DNA of 64,000 nucleotides from Actinomadura kijaniata NBRC 14229 (GTDB taxonomy: Bacteria; Actinomycetota; Actinomycetes; Streptosporangiales; Streptosporangiaceae), in the NCBI RefSeq assembly GCF_001552175.1, contig NZ_BCQR01000032.1, positions 19,166-83,165 on the forward strand, read 5' to 3'. A program made the translations under genes and the position numbers. This document shows, piece by piece, positions 8,616 to 16,266 of the stretch; within the stretch, counting starts at the first letter, position 1, and every line of letters begins with the position of its first letter. The notes beneath the pieces were generated by a model. It was not told the DNA's origin, ran no database searches, and saw nothing but the letters and a program-made list of their open reading frames with translations.

Positions 8616-9554
8616 GTGCGCGTGGAACCGGACCTGTCAGGGATGCGCGCCTTCGTCGTGGCCGCCGAGGAGCTGCACTTCGGCCGGGCCGCCGCACGGC
8701 TGTTCCTGACGCAGCAGGCGTTCTCGAAACGGATCCGGCGGCTGGAGGACGCGCTGGGCGTCGCCCTGTTCGAGCGCACCACCCGCCGGGTCGAGCTGAC
8801 CGACGCCGGGCACCGGTTCCTCGGTCCCGCCAAGGACGCGCTCGCCGCCTACGACACGGCGGTCGCCGCCGTCCGCGAGCCGCTCGGGCCGCTGCGCGTG
8901 GACGTCAACGCCGAACGCTTCTCGCCCCTGCGGATCCTGCGCGCGGCGGTGCGGGCCGAGCCCGGCCTGAGCGTCGAGCCGAGCATGCGGCAGGGCTTCC
9001 CGATGGCGCTGGCGAGCGTGGAGAGCCGGGAGCTGGACGCGGCGTTCGGGCGCGTCCACGACATCGGCCGCCGCTGGCCCGCCGAACTCGCGCACCGGCC
9101 GGTGCACGCCGAGGAACTGCACGCCTTCGTGCTGGGGGGCCACCGGTTCGCCGGACGCGACGCACTGCGCCTGGCCGACCTGCGCGACGGGGGCATCGCG
9201 ATGCCCGACCCGGCCGGGGCGCACGAGTGGCGCGGGTACCTGACCCGCCTGTGCGCCGAGTTCGGCGTCCCGCTGCGCTGGACCGACCCGGCGATCGGCG
9301 TGCGCCACTACGAGGACCAGATGCGCGCCGAGACCCATGCCGTCGCGATCGGGGAGGCCGGAATGGATCTGCCGCACGACCTGCGGATCCGCCGGATCCC
9401 GCTGGTCGATCCCACGCCGCTGCTGCTGTGGTCGGTCGCCTGGCGACGCCATGACCGCGACCCGCGCCTGGCGCGGCTGTTGCGCGTGCTCCCGCATCCG
9501 GCCGTCCCGCCCGGCGGCTGGCTCCCCGACATCGACCGGGCACTGCTCGGCTGA
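8616..9554 (+). CDS. LysR-family transcriptional regulator
   Basis: An N-terminal winged helix-turn-helix (MRAFVVAAEELHFGRAAARL, FLTQQAFSKRIRRLEDALGV, LFERTTRRVELTDAG) is followed by a periplasmic-binding-protein-like effector domain, about 312 residues in all. I place the start at GTG 8616 (or GTG 8622), because LysR proteins begin a few residues before the helix-turn-helix; an in-frame ATG at 8532 would overlap the clpP start and add a non-family leader. It is divergent from clpP, which is its most likely target. The effector is unknown. Confidence 0.88.
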   Translation: MRVEPDLSGMRAFVVAAEELHFGRAAARLFLTQQAFSKRIRRLEDALGVALFERTTRRVELTDAGHRFLGPAKDALAAYDTAVAAVREPLGPLRVDVNAERFSPLRILRAAVRAEPGLSVEPSMRQGFPMALASVESRELDAAFGRVHDIGRRWPAELAHRPVHAEELHAFVLGGHRFAGRDALRLADLRDGGIAMPDPAGAHEWRGYLTRLCAEFGVPLRWTDPAIGVRHYEDQMRAETHAVAIGEAGMDLPHDLRIRRIPLVDPTPLLLWSVAWRRHDRDPRLARLLRVLPHPAVPPGGWLPDIDRALLG

Positions 9555-9559
9555 CGGCG

Positions 9560-9708
9560 GGCCGGGTACCCCGGTAGACCCGTTTGGTGGCCAGCGTGTC
9601 AATTTCGATGGTGGTGGCCCGGGTGCGGAAGACCAGCCGCACGCCGGACGGCTGCGCCTCGGCGGTGGCCTCCACGTCGGTGTGGCCGCACAGGATCGCC
9701 CGCGCCAT
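9560..9708 (-). pseudogene. Remnant of an SGNH/GDSL hydrolase N-terminus
   Basis: The frame encodes AEAQPSGVRLVFRTRATTIE followed by IDTLATKRVYRGTRP. This matches the N-terminal beta domain of actinobacterial SGNH-type esterases as I remember it (SGVRLVFRTxATxxELDTLATKRVY). The catalytic GDS(L) region and the rest are missing. It abuts a TetR fragment in another frame. Confidence 0.5.
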
Positions 9709-9735
9709 CTGCGCGTGCCGGACGCCGTCTCGGGG

Positions 9736-9844
9736 GCGAGCCGGAGCCGGGTGGCGGCGTACCGGCCGGGGTGCTCCCGGGCGTAGTCGCGGTAGGCATC
9801 CGCGAACGCGGCCAGGGCGTCCCTGCCGGCGCGCTCGGCGCCGG
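9736..9844 (-). pseudogene. Remnant of a TetR regulator C-terminal (WHG-type) domain
   Basis: A short frame reads GRDALAAFADAYRDYAREHP then GRYAATRLRLAPET, the start of the WHG ligand domain of TetR proteins. No DNA-binding domain is present. It ends against the downstream end of the sigma factor gene. With the SGNH piece it forms a mosaic of two unrelated fragments between 9555 and 9845. Confidence 0.5.
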
Positions 9845-9845
9845 G

Positions 9846-10808
9846 TCACCACTCGGGGAGGATCGGCGTGTCCGGTTCGTGCTGTCGCCAGGCTTCGGCG
9901 AGGCGGGCCAGGCGGGTGGGGGCGGCCATGCCGCGCACGGCCGCGACCCTGCCGTTGGTGATGTCGAACGCCACGGCGCCGACGACCCGGTCGCCGAGCA
10001 CGACGAGGATGGCCGGGGCGCCGTTGACAAGCGCGTAGTGGATGGCGGGCGTGCCGCCGATGAGTCGCCGTTTCGCGGGCGTGGGTTTGAAACCGGCCCG
10101 CGCGACGGCGGCGATGCGCTGCGGGGTGTCGAACTGCAGCAGCCTCCCGGTCAGGCCGGCGCCGTCGGAGATCGCGATCGCGTCGTCGGTGAGCAGCGCC
10201 ACCAGCCGTTCGGTGCGGCCCGAGGAGGCGGCGGCGAGGAACTCCTCGACGATCCTGCGGGCGGACGCGGGGTCGACCTCGCCGCCGCGGCGGCGCGCGG
10301 CGGTGATGCGGCGCCGGGCCCGGTGCAGGTGCTGCTGGCTCGCGGACTCGGTGATGTCGAGGATCTCGGCGATCTCGGTGTGGCTGTAGGAGAACGCCTC
10401 GCGCAGCACGTAGACGGCCCGTTCGAGGGACGACAGGCGTTCCATCAGCGTCAGGACGGCCAGGGAGACCGATTCGCGCTGCTCGAACGTGTCGGCCGGG
10501 CCGAGCATCGGGTCGCCGTCCAGGAGCGGTTCGGGCAGCCAGGCGCCGAAGGCGCGCTCGCGGCGGGCCTGTGCCGAGCGGAGCCGGTCGAGGCACAGGT
10601 TGGTGACGACCTTGGTCAGCCATGCCTCCGGCACCCTGATCCGCTGCCGGTCGGCGGCCTGCCAGTGCAGGAACGCCTCCTGCACGGCGTCCTCGGCGTC
10701 GGCGGCGGAGCCCAGCAGCCGGTACGCCAGCGAGGCCAGCCGGTTCCGGCTGGCCTCGAACCGACCGGTGTCGAAGCGATCGGTGGCGGTGCTGTCCACG
10801 CGGATCAC
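9846..10808 (-). CDS. ECF41-type sigma factor (SigJ-like) with SnoaL tail
   Basis: 320 residues: region 2 at about 20-90 (ASLAYRLLGSAADAEDAVQE), the ECF41 linker ending WLPEPLLDGDPM, region 4 at about 120-180 (SLERAVYVLREAFSYSHTEI), then an NTF2/SnoaL tail that carries the family NGxPA motif (VNGAPAILV). The DGGGK motif normally present is SDGAGL here. In ECF41 proteins the tail controls sigma activity. It begins nine bases after the flavoprotein gene; ECF41 genes are usually linked to an oxidoreductase, epimerase or AhpD-like gene that they control, so this pair fits the known arrangement. Confidence 0.9.
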   Translation of the reverse strand: MIRVDSTATDRFDTGRFEASRNRLASLAYRLLGSAADAEDAVQEAFLHWQAADRQRIRVPEAWLTKVVTNLCLDRLRSAQARRERAFGAWLPEPLLDGDPMLGPADTFEQRESVSLAVLTLMERLSSLERAVYVLREAFSYSHTEIAEILDITESASQQHLHRARRRITAARRRGGEVDPASARRIVEEFLAAASSGRTERLVALLTDDAIAISDGAGLTGRLLQFDTPQRIAAVARAGFKPTPAKRRLIGGTPAIHYALVNGAPAILVVLGDRVVGAVAFDITNGRVAAVRGMAAPTRLARLAEAWRQHEPDTPILPEW

Positions 10809-10817
10809 CCTAGACGG

Positions 10818-12017
10818 CTACGCGAACGCCTTCTCGACGGACACATCCGGCACCGTGGCCAGGCGGTGCCTGCGCCTGGGGAGGCCGAAGGTCGGGTGCG
10901 AGGTGGCCCACAGCGAGCCCCAGAGGATGCCCGCCTTGACCCGCGCGGCCTTCCGGCCGACCACGTACCTCGGCTTCGCCTGCGCCTCACCGTCGACCAG
11001 CTGCAGGATCCCGTCCCGCCGCCCGAGGCTGATGTGGTTGCCCGGGTAGGACAGCTTGATCTTCGTGATCGTGCGGCCGGTCAGGTGCCCCACGATCGCG
11101 TTCGTGGCCTGCCGGCCGGTGTAGTCGGCCGAGGCGCAGGACATCGGCAGCGGCAGGCCGTTGTCACCGATGGCGTGGGCGCTGTCGCCGACGGCGTAGA
11201 CGTCGGGGTGCGAGACCGACCGCATGGTGCGGTCGACGATGATCTGGCCGCTCCCGGTGACCTCCAGCCCGCCGGCGGCGGCGATGGGGCTCACCTCGAA
11301 CCCGGCCGTCCACACGGTCGCGTCGGACGCCAGGACGGTGCCGTCGTCGCACAGCACCCGCGTCGCTTCGACGGCTTCGACGCGGGTGTGCTCCACGACG
11401 GTGATGCCCAGCCGGGCGCAGGCCTGACGCAGGTGGCTACGGGCTCCGGCGGAGAGCCGGGCGCCCAGCTCGCCGCGGGCGATGAGCGTCACCGAGAGGC
11501 CGGGCCGGGACTCGGCGAACTCGGTGGCGGTCTCGATGCCGGTCAGCCCGTCGCCGACGACCAGCACCCTCCCGCCCCCGCCTCGCTTCTCCAGGCCGTC
11601 CAGGTGCTCGCGCAGGCGCCGCGCCGAGACCCGGCCGGCGACGTTGAAGGCGTGCTCGGCCACGCCGGGGACGCCATGGTCGTCCGCGTGGCTGCCGAGC
11701 GCGTAGACGAGCGTGTCGTAGCCGAGCTCGCCGCCGCCGTCGGCGTCGGCCACGGCGACGGCCCGGCGTTCGGGGTCGACGGCGGTGACACGGGCCAGGC
11801 GCAGCCGTACCCCCGTGCCCGCGAAGACGTCGGCGAGCTTCGGGGTCTCGATCTCCTGGCCGGCCGCGAACTGGTGCAGCCGCAGCCGCTGGACGAAGTC
11901 CGGCTCGGCGTTGACCACGGTGATCTCGGTGTCCGCCGGGGACAACCGGCGGGCCAGGTTCCCGGCCGCGAAGGCCCCGGCGTAGCCGGCGCCGAGGACG
12001 AGGATGCGGTGCTTCAT
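10818..12017 (-). CDS. NAD(P)/FAD-dependent oxidoreductase, NDH-2-like
   Basis: 399 residues from ATG 12017, which has AGGAG seven bases upstream. An FAD-binding Rossmann start (ILVLGAGYAGAFAAGNLARR), a second dinucleotide fold (RVLVVGDGLTGIETATEFAE) and the GD motif near the end (HPDVYAVGDSAHAI) define a type II NADH dehydrogenase/disulfide reductase architecture. Such enzymes pass electrons from NADH to quinones or other acceptors. It lies immediately upstream of the ECF41 sigma gene and is presumably its regulatory target. No membrane helix is evident. Confidence 0.85.
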   Translation of the reverse strand: MKHRILVLGAGYAGAFAAGNLARRLSPADTEITVVNAEPDFVQRLRLHQFAAGQEIETPKLADVFAGTGVRLRLARVTAVDPERRAVAVADADGGGELGYDTLVYALGSHADDHGVPGVAEHAFNVAGRVSARRLREHLDGLEKRGGGGRVLVVGDGLTGIETATEFAESRPGLSVTLIARGELGARLSAGARSHLRQACARLGITVVEHTRVEAVEATRVLCDDGTVLASDATVWTAGFEVSPIAAAGGLEVTGSGQIIVDRTMRSVSHPDVYAVGDSAHAIGDNGLPLPMSCASADYTGRQATNAIVGHLTGRTITKIKLSYPGNHISLGRRDGILQLVDGEAQAKPRYVVGRKAARVKAGILWGSLWATSHPTFGLPRRRHRLATVPDVSVEKAFA

Positions 12018-12227
12018 GGGGTGCTCCTGTCGGTTCGCTTGCTTCCGGTGAACTGAGCGGAGCAGCGCCCCGATTGCTGACAGGAACGGGATGTGGCGTG
12101 AGTCACAGCGGGCGGGACCATCGCGGCCCGCTTCGCACACCGTGGTTGCCCGGGGGCGGCTCCATGCCGCCGGAGCCGTCCCCGGACGAGGTGTGTTCCG
12201 CGCGGATGCCCGCGGGAACGCGCCCCG

Positions 12228-12788
12228 TTAGTCCTCGGGCATCACGACGAAGGTGAACCCGGCGCCCGTGGTACGGCGCAGCGGAACGTCGCACTTGATC
12301 CGGCGCCGCACCTCGTTCCTGCTGAGGCCGAGCCCCCGCGCGACGAGCCGTTCCGGACGCACCGGCACCGGATCCTCGAAGGTGACCTCCACCCGGACCG
12401 GCCACGCCTCGTCGAGCCGGGCCGCCGGGGTGTCCAGCAGCCAGGCCCCCGTCCAGTCCAGGGTGAAGCGGTTGCGCCGGGCGAGCAGCGGATCCAGCAG
12501 CCTGGACGCCACCAGTGCCGGATCGTTGGCGTGGTAGCCGTCGAGTTCGGCCGGATCCAGGGAACCGACCGGCGCTCGCTCGTGCACGGCGAGCTTGCTC
12601 GTCCGGTTGCAGGAGGTGCAGCGGACCAGCAGCCACACGTGCAGCAGCTTGCCGTTGGCGTTGACGCGGAACCTGCCCTCGCCGGTGGTGGCCGACCCCG
12701 ACCCGCAGTCCGCGCACCGCAGCGACAGCAGGGGCAGCCTGGTCCGGCGGACGGTCCAGGGCAGCACGGTATGAGGTTGTGAAGACAT
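12228..12788 (-). CDS. DUF1062 family protein
   Basis: 186 residues. Two CxxC pairs (LRCADCGSG and VRCTSCNRTSKL) probably bind zinc, and the C-terminal half with LVARGLGLSRNEVRRRIKCD is characteristic of DUF1062 proteins, whose function is unknown. The Asn- and Arg-rich end resembles an RNA-binding S4-like helix pair, but this is only a suggestion. Its start codon lies three bases from an 18-base inverted repeat. The 210-base gap to the flavoprotein gene shows nothing I recognise. Confidence 0.8.
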   Translation of the reverse strand: MSSQPHTVLPWTVRRTRLPLLSLRCADCGSGSATTGEGRFRVNANGKLLHVWLLVRCTSCNRTSKLAVHERAPVGSLDPAELDGYHANDPALVASRLLDPLLARRNRFTLDWTGAWLLDTPAARLDEAWPVRVEVTFEDPVPVRPERLVARGLGLSRNEVRRRIKCDVPLRRTTGAGFTFVVMPED

Positions 12789-12790
12789 GA

Positions 12791-12925
12791 GCTCTCTAGA
12801 CCTGACACGAGGCCGATTGCGCGCGGCCTCAAACGCTGTATGACCGGGCGCGCGAGGGCAGCCCGGCGGAGCCGACGGGTGGGTCGGCTACAGGTGAGCG
12901 GAAGAAGGTGTCAGGTCTGGAGAGC
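12791..12925. repeat. 135-bp element bounded by 18-bp inverted repeats (MITE-like or operator pair)
   Basis: GCTCTCTAGACCTGACAC at 12791-12808 is repeated inverted at 12908-12925 with one mismatch. Inside are two small hairpins: GAGGCCG/CGGCCTC at about 12809-12830, and AGCCGAC/GTCGGCT at about 12873-12892. The left repeat forms the leader of the DUF1062 gene including its AGAGAG. I see no target-site duplication. Confidence 0.55.
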
Positions 12926-13040
12926 AGGCGGGGTCACGCGGTTCTGTCCTCTGTCCTCACGGCGATGGGCCACAGGCAACCTACGAGGACGCGGAAGGAG
13001 TCCTCAACCGGTTTTCCGGCCGGAACGAAGCGCCCCTGTG

Positions 13041-13778
13041 TCAGCCCCGTCCGAGGACGCAGAACTCGTTGCCCTCGGGGTCGGCGAGGCACTTCCACGG
13101 GACGTCGCCCTGGCCGACGTCGGCGTCGGTGGCGCCGAGGGCGCGCAGCCGGGCCACCTCCGCCGCCTGGTCGTCACCGGGGTACGGCAGCACGTCGAGA
13201 TGGACGCGGTGCCACACGGTGTTCTCGCCGGACGCGCGGCGGAACTCCAGGTACGGCCCGACGCCCTTGGCGGAGCGCAGCCGCGCGTGATCGTCGGTCA
13301 CCTCGTGCACGGTCCAGTCGATCGCCTCGCCCCAGAACCGGACCATGGCCCGCGGGTCGGCGCAGTCGACCACCACCGCGGCGATCGGCCCGGTGTCCTG
13401 GTAGATCGGCCGGGGCTCCAGCACGCGGAACACGTTGCCCTCCGGGTCGACCAGAACCGTCCACGGAACGTCGCCCTGTCCCACGTCGACGGGCGTCGCA
13501 CCGAGATCCTTCAGGCGCGCGACCAGCTCCGCCTGGTGGGCCTCCGAGGTGGTGGCGAGTTCGAGGTGCGTGCGGTACCTCACCGTTTCGGGGTCCGGGA
13601 CGGTGACGACGTCCACGCAGACGGCGGTGGGGTCCGGCCAGTCGAAGCCCACGGGTTCGACGTTGGTCACACCGGGTCCCTCGCTGGAGACGCCCCAGCC
13701 GAGCGCGTCCGCCCAGAACCGGCCGAGGGCGACGTCATCCCGAGCCTTGAAGTTCACCTGAACGAGTTGCAACGCCAT
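13041..13778 (-). CDS. VOC family protein with two glyoxalase-like domains
   Basis: 245 residues in two homologous halves (about 1-120 and 125-245). Each ends with the same block: GQGDVPWTVLVDPEGNVFRVL in half one (last residue trimmed from the motif) and GQGDVPWKCLADPEGNEFCV in half two, where the Glu is a likely metal ligand. Members act as dioxygenases, glyoxalases or antibiotic-binding proteins; the subgroup with tandem domains is mostly unassigned. It is a stand-alone gene convergent with nothing close by. Resistance by drug binding is possible but there is no direct support. Confidence 0.8.
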   Translation of the reverse strand: MALQLVQVNFKARDDVALGRFWADALGWGVSSEGPGVTNVEPVGFDWPDPTAVCVDVVTVPDPETVRYRTHLELATTSEAHQAELVARLKDLGATPVDVGQGDVPWTVLVDPEGNVFRVLEPRPIYQDTGPIAAVVVDCADPRAMVRFWGEAIDWTVHEVTDDHARLRSAKGVGPYLEFRRASGENTVWHRVHLDVLPYPGDDQAAEVARLRALGATDADVGQGDVPWKCLADPEGNEFCVLGRG

Positions 13779-13921
13779 GCCGACCGATCGTAGGCCCAGG
13801 TGGACGGGTGCTGCGAACCGGCCAGTGGGCCATGTGCCGCTCCCCGCCCTTCCTCCTTGTGGCCGTGGGAGCGGCCGGAGGGAGGAAGATCACGTGTGCG
13901 TGCCGCCGCGACGCTGGCCGC

Positions 13922-14884
13922 ATGGACATGCAGCAGGAGATCGATGACGCGGGCGGCGCTCCGCGACCGCCGAACCGGCGGGCGATGCTGGCGGCTTTCG
14001 GAGGAGCGGCCGCGGGGGCCGTGGGACTGGCCGGCACGGCACCGGCGTTCGCTGCCCCGGCGCCCCGGCCCGACCCGCCGGGGCGCCGCTTCCAGGGAAA
14101 GACCGTGCTGATCACGGGTGGCACCTCCGGCATCGGCGAGGCCACGGCCCGCGCGTTCGCCGCGGAGGGCGCGCGGGTGTTCTTCTGCGGGCGGCGCGCC
14201 GGGCTGGGGCAGGCGGTCCAGGAGCGGATCAGGAAGGAAGGCGGGCAGGCCACCTACATCCAGGCCGATGTCCGCGACCCCCGCCGGCTCCGGCGTTTCG
14301 TGGACGAGACCGCCCGCGCCGGAGGCGGCCGCATCGACATCGCCTTCAACAACGCCGGGATCGGCCTGCCCGCCCGGCCGATCCACGAACTGGACCATCG
14401 GGACTGGGAGAACGTCCACCTCACCAACGACCGCGGCGTCTACCTGTCGATCAAGTACGAGGTGCCGCACATGCTCAGGGCGGGGGGCGTCATCATCTGC
14501 ACCGCGTCCTGGTCGACCCGGCCGGGCGGCGCCGCCTACACCGCCGGCAAACGGGCGATCATGGGGATCGTGGAGGTCGCCGCCCTCGACTACGGCGACC
14601 GGGGGATCCGGGTGAACGCGATCGTGCCCGGCACCACCGACACCCCGTTCGTCCGCCCCGGCGGCCTGTCCGACGCGATGTGGGAGGAGTTCAAGCGGGC
14701 CTGGGGCCCGCTCAACGTCAACGCGCTCAAACGCATGGCCGAGCCCTGGGAGATCGCCCGTGCCGTGCTCGCGCTGTCCACCGACGAGTTCGGCTACATG
14801 ACCGGCTCGGCCGTGGAGGTCGCCGGCGGTCCGCCGCGCGGCGGACCGATGGTCATGCCGCCCGGCTTCCCGGGCCCCCGCTGA
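13922..14884 (+). CDS. SDR family oxidoreductase with Tat-like signal peptide
   Basis: 320 residues. The classical short-chain dehydrogenase features are present: TGGTSGIGEA cofactor motif at about residue 65, NNAGIG, an active-site Ser in TASWSTRPGG, and YTAGK. Ahead of this is a leader with NRRAMLAAFGGAAAGAVGLA and an AFA-A cleavage-like site, which looks like a twin-arginine export signal. Export fits cofactor-containing proteins but is unusual for SDRs. The ATG at 13922 or 13928 has no strong ribosome site. Substrate unknown; convergent with the hydrolase gene behind a hairpin. Confidence 0.85.
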   Translation: MDMQQEIDDAGGAPRPPNRRAMLAAFGGAAAGAVGLAGTAPAFAAPAPRPDPPGRRFQGKTVLITGGTSGIGEATARAFAAEGARVFFCGRRAGLGQAVQERIRKEGGQATYIQADVRDPRRLRRFVDETARAGGGRIDIAFNNAGIGLPARPIHELDHRDWENVHLTNDRGVYLSIKYEVPHMLRAGGVIICTASWSTRPGGAAYTAGKRAIMGIVEVAALDYGDRGIRVNAIVPGTTDTPFVRPGGLSDAMWEEFKRAWGPLNVNALKRMAEPWEIARAVLALSTDEFGYMTGSAVEVAGGPPRGGPMVMPPGFPGPR

Positions 14885-14900
14885 GAACCGCCTTCCGCAT

Positions 14901-14938
14901 GGGGACGCCCGAGAGGCCCCGCTCCCCCGGGCGTCCCC
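14901..14938. terminator. Hairpin terminator between convergent genes
   Basis: Arms GGGGACGCCCG (14901-14911) and CGGGCGTCCCC (14928-14938), located between the SDR gene and the serine hydrolase gene. Confidence 0.6.
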
Positions 14939-14997
14939 GGCCTTCGACCCGCGGGGCGGCGGGTGGGCGTGGTGCCCTGCCGCCCCGGCCCCCGCGC

Positions 14998-16143
14998 CTA
15001 CGCGTCGATCGTGATGCCGAACTCCAGCTCAACGATCTTGAAGAGGAGGTCCCAGCCCGTCGCCTCCTTGTTGGTGTGGAAGGCGACGGTGCGCTCGCCG
15101 TCGGGGGTGCCCAGCGCGCAGAACATGTGTCCCCAGTAGCTGCCGCCCACGCCGCGCACGATGCGCCCGCCCGTCACCGCCCTGTCGAGCTCGAACATGC
15201 CGAGGCCGTAGCGGGTGTGCGGCAGCCAGTTGGCGCCCTCGGTGGAGACCGTGGTCCACATCTTGCGGTGCTGCGCGGGTGGCAGCAGGCCGCCGCCGAC
15301 CATGGCGTCGATGAACCGGATCATGTCGCCGGTGGTCGAGATGAGGTTGCCGGTCTCCCAGGAGGTGTTGAACTCGGTGACGTCGAGGGGTTCGAGTCCG
15401 GGTTCCTCCATCATCGACTCCCAGTTGTCCGAGGTGACGTCCGCCGGGTCGACGCTGTCCTTGTAGAACTGGGTCGAGTACGCGCGCGGGTGCGGACCGC
15501 GGTACCCCGTCTCCGTGTCGGGGCGCGCGTAGGTCGAGGTCAGGCCGAGCGGCCGGATGACGGCGCGTTCGACCTCGTCGGCGTAGCTGTTGCCGGTGAC
15601 CTTCTCGATGATCGCGCGGGCGAAGTAGTAGCCGCCGTTGGCGTAGACGAAGCGCTCGCCGGGCTCGCCGACCGGCGGCTGGGACACCGCCAGCCTCAGC
15701 AGGTCATCGAGGGTCCAGACGTCGAAGCGGTGCTCGGCGAACCGGGACCGGCTGGCGTAGCCCGACACCAGCTCCGGCGCGAGGCCCGTGGCGAACAGGC
15801 CGCCGGTGTTGCCGAGCAGATGCCTGATGGTGATCTTGTCGCCGTCGTAGCCGTTGGTGGCCAGGGCACCGGGCAGCCACTTGTGCACCGGGTCCTCGAT
15901 GTCCAGCCGGCCCTCGGCCTCCAGGGTGAGGATCGTGGCGGCGGTGAAGGCCTTGCCGCCGCTGCCGATGGGCAGGAGCTCCCCCGGCCCGCGCCGGGCC
16001 CCGGTCGCGAGGTCGGCCACCCCGGCGGTGCCGAACCAGGTGCCGTCCGCGTCCTTGACCTCGGCGACGACGCCGGGGATGTCGAACTCGGCCACCGCCC
16101 ACTCCAGCGCCCGCTGCGTCTCCTCGTGTCCCTTGCCCGTCAT
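14998..16143 (-). CDS. Serine hydrolase of the class C beta-lactamase/DD-peptidase fold
   Basis: 381 residues. The SxxK nucleophile motif is GSGGK (about residue 62) and the YxN motif is YANGGYY. The late HxG-type strand is replaced by GVGGSYWGH. Proteins of this Pfam family include esterases, D-aminopeptidases and LACTB-like hydrolases, and true beta-lactamase activity is not implied. There is no signal peptide, so it is probably cytoplasmic. GAAAGG precedes the ATG. It is divergent from the AfsR-like regulator gene (123-base gap) and could be under its control. Confidence 0.85.
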   Translation of the reverse strand: MTGKGHEETQRALEWAVAEFDIPGVVAEVKDADGTWFGTAGVADLATGARRGPGELLPIGSGGKAFTAATILTLEAEGRLDIEDPVHKWLPGALATNGYDGDKITIRHLLGNTGGLFATGLAPELVSGYASRSRFAEHRFDVWTLDDLLRLAVSQPPVGEPGERFVYANGGYYFARAIIEKVTGNSYADEVERAVIRPLGLTSTYARPDTETGYRGPHPRAYSTQFYKDSVDPADVTSDNWESMMEEPGLEPLDVTEFNTSWETGNLISTTGDMIRFIDAMVGGGLLPPAQHRKMWTTVSTEGANWLPHTRYGLGMFELDRAVTGGRIVRGVGGSYWGHMFCALGTPDGERTVAFHTNKEATGWDLLFKIVELEFGITIDA

Positions 16144-16266
16144 GTCGTGCCTTTCGGTGAGCCGTCGTTGACGTTCTCGACGATGCCGACCGGCGATGAC
16201 AGCGCTCTCACAGCGCTACGACAGGCCGCGCGGTCCCTGTGAGCGGGTCCTCCTAGCCTTGTGAGC

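Noticed and set aside
14998..16143. True beta-lactamase resistance gene
   Set aside because: SxxK and YxN are present, but there is no signal peptide and the KTG-like triad is not clear; the fold includes many esterases and peptidases.
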